Assembly (NCBI RefSeq): GCF_022581195.2
Contig: NC_061464.1
Coordinates: forward strand, 11,447,254 to 11,511,253
Direction: 5' to 3'
DNA length: 64,000 bases
From: Helicoverpa zea
Taxonomy: Eukaryota; Arthropoda; Insecta; Lepidoptera; Noctuidae
Made by a program: the position numbers and the translations under genes. Positions 46,301 to 55,300 of this stretch are shown in pieces. The first letter of the stretch is position 1, and every line of letters starts with the position of its first letter. Under the pieces are notes generated by a model that saw nothing but the letters and a program-made list of their open reading frames with translations, was not told the origin of the DNA and made no database searches.

Positions 46301-49300
46301 TAACTCGGCCTCGTTTTTAGCATATTGCCGTTTATAACCTTCAATTAAAAAACATTGTATTAAAAATTGAAGTTAGTGACGAAAACGAATCGCTGCAAAA
46401 CCGACTCCACATAGTCTTGTCTGCCCTACCCCTAGAGTGCAATTCAAAACCGCCTAGGCGCGGAGGGGCGAGGGTGCCGGCTAGCAAGCCGAAGCTGCGG
46501 TGATGAGCGTGAAAACCATCTGCGACGATAAGCTCGCATGGGACCGCAGGAGCCCCGCAGCACCGGAGCCGTGACAGAAGCCATGCTTGCTGCATGTTGC
46601 ATGCTTATATTTTAAACGTACTGAGTTAAAAAATTAGAAGCTAAATAAATATATTTTATGATGACATTTAGGTTATAATATTTTAGAAGTTTACTGTTAG
46701 AATGCATGCAAAAAAAGATGCTAAAAAATAACCATTATACTGAGTTGTATTTAGAGTGGTTTACTTAGAAGATAACGAGTGGCTGAGATTTAGAGGCTCG
46801 TTAATTGTGGTAGACTTAGCGAGTGCTTACTTCATATTCGTATCACACGTCTCTTTCTCACAATAGTCACAAAATAGGTTTAGAGAACGGTCCCCTCGTT
46901 GGTCTTATTTTTTTTTTATTTTCAAAAGATTATAATATAAAATAAAAATAATGATGAACTAAATTATGGCATTAATATATTATTATTATATCATCCGAAC
47001 TTGTTGCGGCTGTTAGGATCGAACTCGGATGCCAAGGACAGTTAGTTGAGCGTTATTCAATTCAAGTCCTGCTTAGCTAGCTAATGCGTCGCCAGGTAAC
47101 GCTAGTCGTAAGCCATTTTTGTTCAATAACCAAGTAGCTGAAATCAATGAAGTAGCTGGCTATTCCACTACAAATAGCCGGCTGGTTAAGTTATTGAATT
47201 TTCGGCTAGTTACCCATCTCTAGATAGAGCGCGTCACCCTCCGTCACCCCTCCGTCTCTCCGCGCGCATACCTCAGGGAGTGCACAGCGGTTATGGCCAT
47301 ACTATAGTTTACATATTCAGTTGTCGAGTTCCCTCGACTTTCTCTGGTCTCCATCATCAGGTCAGCTCCAAACCTTCACTGTTGCAAAGGTCTTGTCAAT
47401 ACAAATAATTTAAGCCCAAACACGAGGTAGTTTACATATTCAGTTGTCGAGTTCTCTCGACCCTCTCTGGTCTTCATCATCAGGTCAGCTCCAAATCTTC
47501 ACAGTTGAATAGTGCTTTTAGGCGTACACCTGAGTGTCAAGTTTTTATCCTACGTATGCCTACAACTTTCGAAGGTTGCCCTCGATTTCTCAGGGTTTCC
47601 ATCATCAGATCCTGATCTGATGACTATGGGACCAACTGGCAGCTATTCCGAGTGGAACAAAAAAAGAATCACGTAAATCGGTCTATAAACCTCGGAGTAA
47701 TCGATGTCCATACATAGAAAAAAAAAACCGGCCGAATTGAGAACCTCCTCCTTTTTGGGAAGTCGGTTAAAAATGCAATAATTTTATCAAATTAGTGTAT
47801 TGTCATCGGTCCTCAATAAATCTACAAAGTTTGAACGAAATCTGGCCGTTTAAAGTGGGTCAAAATCGCGCCCAAAGAAGTCGGTTACAAACAAACCTAC
47901 AAACATACAGGTGAAGCTAATAAAAAGCGTGTAAAATCTGATGTTATGATCTCTTTACTATTTTTCTCTCTATTTTATAAAACGTTTGCAAAAAAAAAAA
48001 TACACATATCCTTGCATTCACAAAAGACTTTTTAAGAAAAATATTAATGAAAATGAAAGAAATGAAAACATTTTAAATAAGAAAAAATAAAAATCAGCAT
48101 CCGAATTGAGGACCTCCAGTTTTTTGAGAAATCGGCAAAAAGCTACTGTCTATCTAGTAGAAGGAGAATAAATGTTCTAGCTGTAATATTTACAGCAATT
48201 TATATTGAAAACGAGTATCTGAGATGCGTGCCAAACCTTCACTGACTAAAATAATCTTGGCCTTTGTCGCAGTTGAAAATTGCAGTTACATACATTATAT
48301 TATATTCAACCTCCTTTTGAAATTACCTTCATGGGTAATCGCTGTATCTGTGGTCGGTCTAATAGGTAAACTTATTCTTAACTTGTCTATTTTATTGCAT
48401 AGAAATACAGCTATGATTACATACGGAGAAAGATTTTTAATGCTATTTTGCTTAAAATAAAGACCATGTTAAAAACAGGAACTCAGATCACTGGTGACGG
48501 TGTATTGTAGCTAATAACAATTAGTACTTTATTTTATCTTTAGCTAGTATTTTATATCTTTATTCTATTCATTTAGGCCCAACAGTCACCAAAGCTAAAG
48601 AACCAATTTTTTCTCCCACCGAAGCGATCATTCTGTGGCATATGTGAAGGACCGTTATTGTCTTTAGATATATGAAAATTATATATTATTTATTTTTACC
48701 TAAAAAGCTGCATAGGTACCTATCCTGCGTACTTTTTCAATATTTACGTAAATATGTTTCTACTTCCAGACCAGAAACAACAGAATGGCCATGTTCAGAA
48801 TGCACGTACGTGAACAGTGGTTCTGCGGCGTCGTGTGAGATGTGCCAGTCGCCTAAGACGAGGCTGTTGCCGGCAGCCCCAGATCAACCGTCCTTGGATG
48901 ATGAGGATTCTCGTGAGTTTTATCAGTTTTTTTAAGTTTATATTATTGGTTTTGAATAAATTGGAAGATGCAGCAAATAACCTTGTTAACTTAACAGTTA
49001 GTTTGTAAATTAGTTAAGGACAGCTCTTATTACTTTTATTTGGACCACCTTCAGTTTTGAAAGTCTTTGAAAACTTGTATCGATAAATAAGTAGGTCCGG
49101 GTTGCCATTTATATATATTTCGCAGTTGTGACGGGTAGCTAGAAGCCAGAAACATGGACAACTAGTGTTACCAAGGGGATAATGATATGATGATTCAGTT
49201 CCAACAGTAAAACAATAATGATAAGAAAATAATCTAAAGCTGCAGCTAAGCTATATTTCTTTTTTATTAGCTGAAGGATCAGACGGAGAAAGACAAGAGA

Positions 49301-52300
49301 GTACTCCTATGGAAATATTGAGACTGAGCGAAGAGAGTCACGCGTGGACGCAATGGCAAGAAGTTTTAGCACAGTGTGCCTCGGTAAGTGTGAAAGTAAG
49401 AAGAGATTTGAAAGTATCCTCCTTTTTGTGAAGTCGGTTAAAACACGCTGTCGTTGGTAGCAAGGTCGGTATTGTCTTTAGAGTTCAGGATCTTAGGGTA
49501 AAACGGGACCCTTTTACTAATCGTTTGTCCGACACTAAAGGGTATCACGATAGTTAAACATATGAAATACACATAGAAGTATGTCTGTTGCCGCTATATC
49601 AACAGTTATTGAAAATTAGAATAAAGTAAATATATTTCTGGGACCACAAACAATATTTTGTCACTTTTATATGTAAATAACGGAACCCTTCATGCGCTAG
49701 TTTGACATGGCTAGTTTTAACTCTACTTCTTTAAAAAAGGAGGACATTCTCAATTCTAATTTTCAATATGCATTGTTTTGGTTTCTTATTAATTTCAATC
49801 TCATTTCAACTAAACACTTTTCTATCTCCACTACCCAGACGGGAGAACCATACGTAGACTCAACATTCCCGGCCACATCTCGGTCTTTATACTACGTGGG
49901 AGGCTTGGAGGCGGGAGCGGCAGCGCGGTGGCTGCGGCCTCATCAGATACACGTAGATGCCGACCCTCGGATGCCGTGGGTCGTCTTCCGGGATCCACGA
50001 CCTTCGGATATCTCGCAAGGTTGGTTTTGTTGCGGTTTTTTTCCGTACGACAAAAATATGTCGTGCGATTTTTTTACGTTCGATCAAAATCGTGTCGTGT
50101 GGTTTTAAGTGTCATCGTTTGAACCAAAGCCAAAATCAAGTCAAGCGGTACTTATAATTGGTTTTCCTATAGCGTGTAATAATTGGGTACTGCTAGTATG
50201 AAAGTGCTGTTAATATTTGTGTATTGTTATTAATACCCAGTAGTTTTGTAAATAGACTGTCAACTGTGAGTTTATTTGGAAAATAAGTGTAAATCCACTC
50301 AAACTTAACCAGTATAAAACCTGCCGGATACCTGATCGTTGTAATGTCCGCACTAACATTAATCTAATATTGATTTATGAGCAAACTATCAGCCAACTAA
50401 AAGCTTGCAGTGTGATCTAAAACTCTATATAATGTCTGGACAAATAATGTCTGGACACATTTTCACACACAGTCGGTTAGCCCCATGGTAAGTTATTAAT
50501 TAACTTGTGTTATGGGTGCTAACACAACTGATAAACTACATATAGCTACATATATACATATTGATAAATACATATTGTAACACCCAGACCACGGCCAACA
50601 AACATGCTCATCACACACATGTCGACCGAACCGGGAATCGAACCCGGGACCTCAGGTTCGGCAGTCCGGCATGGTGACCATTGCGCCATCGAGGTCGTCA
50701 AATAAGTTCTTTGAAGATAAAAAATGCCAACTTACCTTCCATCCCCAGGCGTCCTCGGCAACTGTTGGCTACTATCAGCTCTAGCCGTCCTCGCAGAACG
50801 TTCGTCGTTAGTACGCGGCGTAGTGGTACGCGGCGAGCCGAGTGTCGGCGCGTACCAGCTCAGACTCTGCAAGGACGGGAGATGGCTTACTGTTACTGTC
50901 GATGACTTACTGCCGGCTAATAAGAAAGGACACCTTGTATATTCTCAGGTAAGTTTTATTTGGGCTGCGGGATTGTTCGAAAGGCCGCGGCCCTGGTACA
51001 TAAAAGGCCTACGACGGAACACGACGGTTTTTAGTCAGTAAAAGTTTGATACTCCCTTACCGCTGCTAACCCATAGCGGGAGGGGTAATTTGATGATTTT
51101 TGCCATTGTTAAAAAAAGGTAAGACTTATTTGCTTGGAATAATATTAAGGCCAAAGGTAAAACACTGGTACACAGCTGCATCCGGTTAGACTGGAAGTCG
51201 ACCCCAACATAGTTGGGAAAACGCTCGAATTTATCGAGAAACGTCAGTTTTCATAAAACAACTGTTTTTGCGTTCAATTTTCAAAGTATATTAAAAAGTA
51301 TTCTAATTATATTAAAACATCTATCAAATATGATAAATGAGAATTATATAAGACCATTTCTGTACAAAAAATGTTTCCTGCATTTATTCCTCCTCTATAA
51401 AATGTCTTTCTGATATCTCTCATAATTAAAACCCTGTCTGGCTAAATAGACATTCTCAAAACCCGTCCATAGTTCCGCACTAAAGTAATTTATTGTAAAA
51501 TACAAAATTTCCTTTTTTGGTTTACAGGCAAAAAGAAAACAGCTATGGGTGCCGCTAATAGAGAAAGCTGTTGCTAAGTTACATGGATGTTACGAAGCGT
51601 TAGTCTCAGGAAGAGCTATTGAAGGTATTTACTACGTTTTTACTAGCTATTTCCCCCGGTATCACTTGTATACCGAGGGAACTTCTTCCCGTACCCAGAC
51701 TAAAACCTATGTCCCTTGTCAGCATATAAGATTATATTATGTGTACAATATTTCATTTAATTCTGTTCAGTAATTTGGCTGGGAAGCGCAACAGATTGTT
51801 CCTTCATACACCCGACTCAACAAATATATATCTAGCTCATAGAATTGTAATGCTCGGGCGCGGTTGCGGGTGCTAAGATGCGATATCGCCACGATTTCAT
51901 GTTCATATTGTAAATGAATAAATCTTTTATTAACTTCCTTTGTACATAATTTTACCATAATATAATTTGTACAAAAATACACAGAATAATATAATTTTAC
52001 AATAATTGTTGCTAATGTTAATATTAACCAGCGTCCGTTCCTACGTCCGCACCCGTTTCCGCTTCCGTACTCTGGGTAAAGTTGCAAAGGCGAACAATCC
52101 CACAATTTTTTTAAACTGTCATATGTTTTTCCTCGATTTTCACGACATCATCATGATTAAGTACTCACACATCGTTAAAAATGTCTTACCTATATATTTC
52201 CAGGTCTATGCACACTGACGGGTGCTCCATGCGAGTCTGTCTCCCTACAAGCTGGTGGGGCGGGCGGCGCCGGGGGCGGAGCACCCCTGGAGCAGTTGGA

Positions 52301-55300
52301 CCGAGACTTAGTATGGGCACAGCTGTTGTCTTCTAGACAGGCCTGCTTTCTTATGGGGGCTAGCTGTGGCGGGGGTAATATGAAGGTGTGTATGCATTGT
52401 GCCATATATCGGGTGTGTCGTACATAATCACATTAAATCCTATCACATATACTTTATGATATTCTATGGCGAATTGTAAAAAAATAACCTAATCTATTCA
52501 GTGGTTTAGTCACGTTTGGTGCGGTGGTCGTGGTGTTCAACATTATGTGTAAAGCAGAGATAAAGTTAGGAGTATTGAATGTTTTGACAGTTGACAGTTG
52601 ACAGTTGTTAGTTTTCAAGGGAGAATTTCCGTTGTTTGTAATGCATAACTCTTATATGGTGTTTTAATTTTCGTACATTTTTATTGTATTTATTTTGTAT
52701 CTTTTTTAACCTATTTTTCTTTGTTTTAATAGACAGAGACAGAGATTAAGTCGTGGTGGCTTAGTGGGTAAAGGACCAACCTCAAGTATGAGGGCACGGG
52801 TTCGATCCCAGGTCAGGCAAATACCAATGCAACTTTTCTAAGTTTGTATGTACTTTCTAAGTATATCTTAGACACCATTGACTGTGTTTCGGATAGCACG
52901 TTAAACTGTAGGTCCCGGCTGTCAGTGAACATCCTTGGCAGTCGTTACGGGTAGTCAGAAGCCAGAAAGTCTGACACCAGTCTAACCAAGAGGTATCGGG
53001 TTGCCCGGGTTACTGGGTTGAGGAGGTCAGATAGGCAGTCGCTTCTTGTAAAGCACTGGTACTCAGCTAAATCCGTTTAGACTGGAAGCCGACCCCAACA
53101 CGATTGGGAAAAGGCTCGGAGGATGATAATCGACAGAGATTAACCAGTATATTAACGCATTTCATTTAATGTGATTGTGGACGATACACCCGATGTAAAT
53201 AAAAGTATATGAAGATTACTTATCCTTGAATAACGTAACGTCAAAAAAATTTAGGCTTACTTATGTTTAACATTGGACATTCCTATAATTGACATTACAA
53301 TGTTAATTTCCATCCATCCTTAGGTGGACGAAGAAGAATACCAACGCCTCGGCCTCCGCCCCCGCCACGCGTACTCCGTGCTGGACGTGGCGGAGGTGTC
53401 GGCGGAGGGCGCGGGCCCGGCGCGGCTGCTGCGGCTGCGCAACCCGTGGGGGCACTACACGTGGCGCGGCGCGTGGGGCGCGGGCTGCGCGCGCTGGACG
53501 CCGGCCGCGCGCGCCGCGCTGCGCCAGCTCAAGCAGCCACACCATATTGATAGGGATCAGGGCGTCTTCTGGATCAGTTTTGATGATGTGTTGAAGTGAG
53601 TATGGTTTTACCTTTAATTTTAAAATTTGACAACGGTAGGTTTTCTTTAAAAAAAACAATGTCCAAAAATTTGCCAGCAGCTACGAAAATCTCCTATTGA
53701 AATTTTGATACTACTTCTTGTTATCAGAATAGGGTTGTTTCCAATTTTCGAAAATCTATTTAAATAGCTTCCAAATAATTTAAAGATCACCCCTCCTACG
53801 ATTTTGCGTCTTAAATCTCTTTACTTTTTATGTATTCGATTTTTTTCTATTTTTCTTAAAACATTGCCCAGAAAACGCTCGATCACGTGACTGTGACGTC
53901 AGAGTATACTATGTGTTCCTTTACACTTTGCACATCTAAAGAGAAGAAACTAATTAGAAAGAAGTCATTAATTTTTAAATTCTAATAATGCATTCTTATA
54001 ATATAGATACAAAAACAAACATTTTAAACATTTACATTATTTTTAAACATTGGGCACAAAAGAAAATACCTGTAATGTTTTGAGTTGTGTACGGGGTAAA
54101 ATAAAACTGTGCACAGGAACGTAAAGTTTGTGTTTGTTATTGAGGTTATATTTGTGTCATCTTGGTTATTAGCAAAGAATTGAGCCACAAAAAAACTATC
54201 ATCTTTCATAAATCCTTTCTCCATAATTCTTTTCTAACTTTCTTTCGCTCAAATACAAATAAAAACTAAAGAAAACATCACATCTATTCTCAGTTTATAC
54301 CTGTCATAGACTGTCACTGTCAAATACTTGTCATTGTCAATGTAAAGTGACGACATCGGACCCGATTCGCCGTTTTCAAGGGCATGACGTAATAGACGAT
54401 AAATTTAAATTTCATAAATTATTTAAAAATGATGTGGTCAGTTATTATTAATATAATATAGCTTATCGTGGTTCTAGTTTTGTAAACATTCGGTACATAT
54501 ACAAATTTTTAATTGACTGAATACTAGGAAACAACCCTATTGTTTGAAAATCATTTAATCAAACTTCGCTACAAGACAGCACTTTTTAAACGTCAGGAAT
54601 TTACATAAGTCAGCCCCCAAAATGCCTAACCTTCACCACTTTCTTTGAAAAGATATGTTTTATTGAAAACGGGAGATTTTCTTTTTGGAAATAAAAAAAA
54701 TCCAAGAACTAACCTGCAACTAGGAAAATCTATTGAAAATTTGATAGTGCTTCTTGTTGTACATTTCAAACTCCATCTCAATTTATAATAATTATTATTA
54801 AAATAATAAGTTTTGAATACACTTCTGTTAATTACTAAAATAACTTTTCACACTAGCAAATTTTCCGCTCAATTCGTGGAGATAATATCGCTTGGTTTTA
54901 TAACAGCATTTTTAAACCTGCGATTGTCAATTGTTTGCTATCACATAAATACGCTTCAAGAACCCTACGAACCGCGCAATATAGCTCGAATTTTCCGCTC
55001 AAAAAATCCACCAATGTAAAACAGTTGTTAACAAAAAAAACACCACTGAACTAACCTTTTTCACCCTTCAAAATGTACCTCAAATAGGTACCTCATAAAT
55101 AATGACATTTTCGTTCTCTCCACAGATACTTCGACTGTATAGACATATGCAAGGTCCGTGTGGGCTGGCACGAGGTCCGACTCGCCGGAATCCTGCCTCC
55201 CATGTCCTCGACCCGACACCTGACCTGCCTGCTGCTGACTGCCAGCCAGCCTACTGAAGTAGACTTCACGCTCTTTCAAGAGGGACAGAGGTATTCATTT

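Larger units (their letters stand above)
44257..47304 (-). mobile_element. 3048-bp Tc1/mariner-group transposon in sol intron 9 (DD82E/Sailor-like)
   Basis: Terminal inverted repeats of about 40 bp: TAGTATGGCCATAACCGCTG at the left (44257) and its complement ending GGCCATACTA at the right (47304). TA target duplications lie at 44255-44256 and 47305-47306. Joining the flanks across one TA recreates the CACGAGGTAGTTTACATATT junction seen uninterrupted at about 47424. That is direct proof of the insertion boundaries. The element encodes one transposase on the minus strand. Confidence 0.92.

Noticed and set aside
46341..46595. Minus-strand 84-codon frame in the mariner-group element
   Set aside because: GC-rich patch with no domain and no conserved motif; not enough support for a second gene.
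43960..47505. CRISPR-like array
   Set aside because: Units are 123 bp head to tail without unique spacers and are a eukaryotic tandem repeat split by a transposon.
50611..50690. Candidate tRNA gene on the minus strand
   Set aside because: tRNA-like head of a SINE; the body continues with repeat sequence.
50724..51041. 105-codon frame as a separate gene
   Set aside because: It is sol exon 13 read through into the retroposon; the GT donor at 50949 and continuity with exon 14 explain it.
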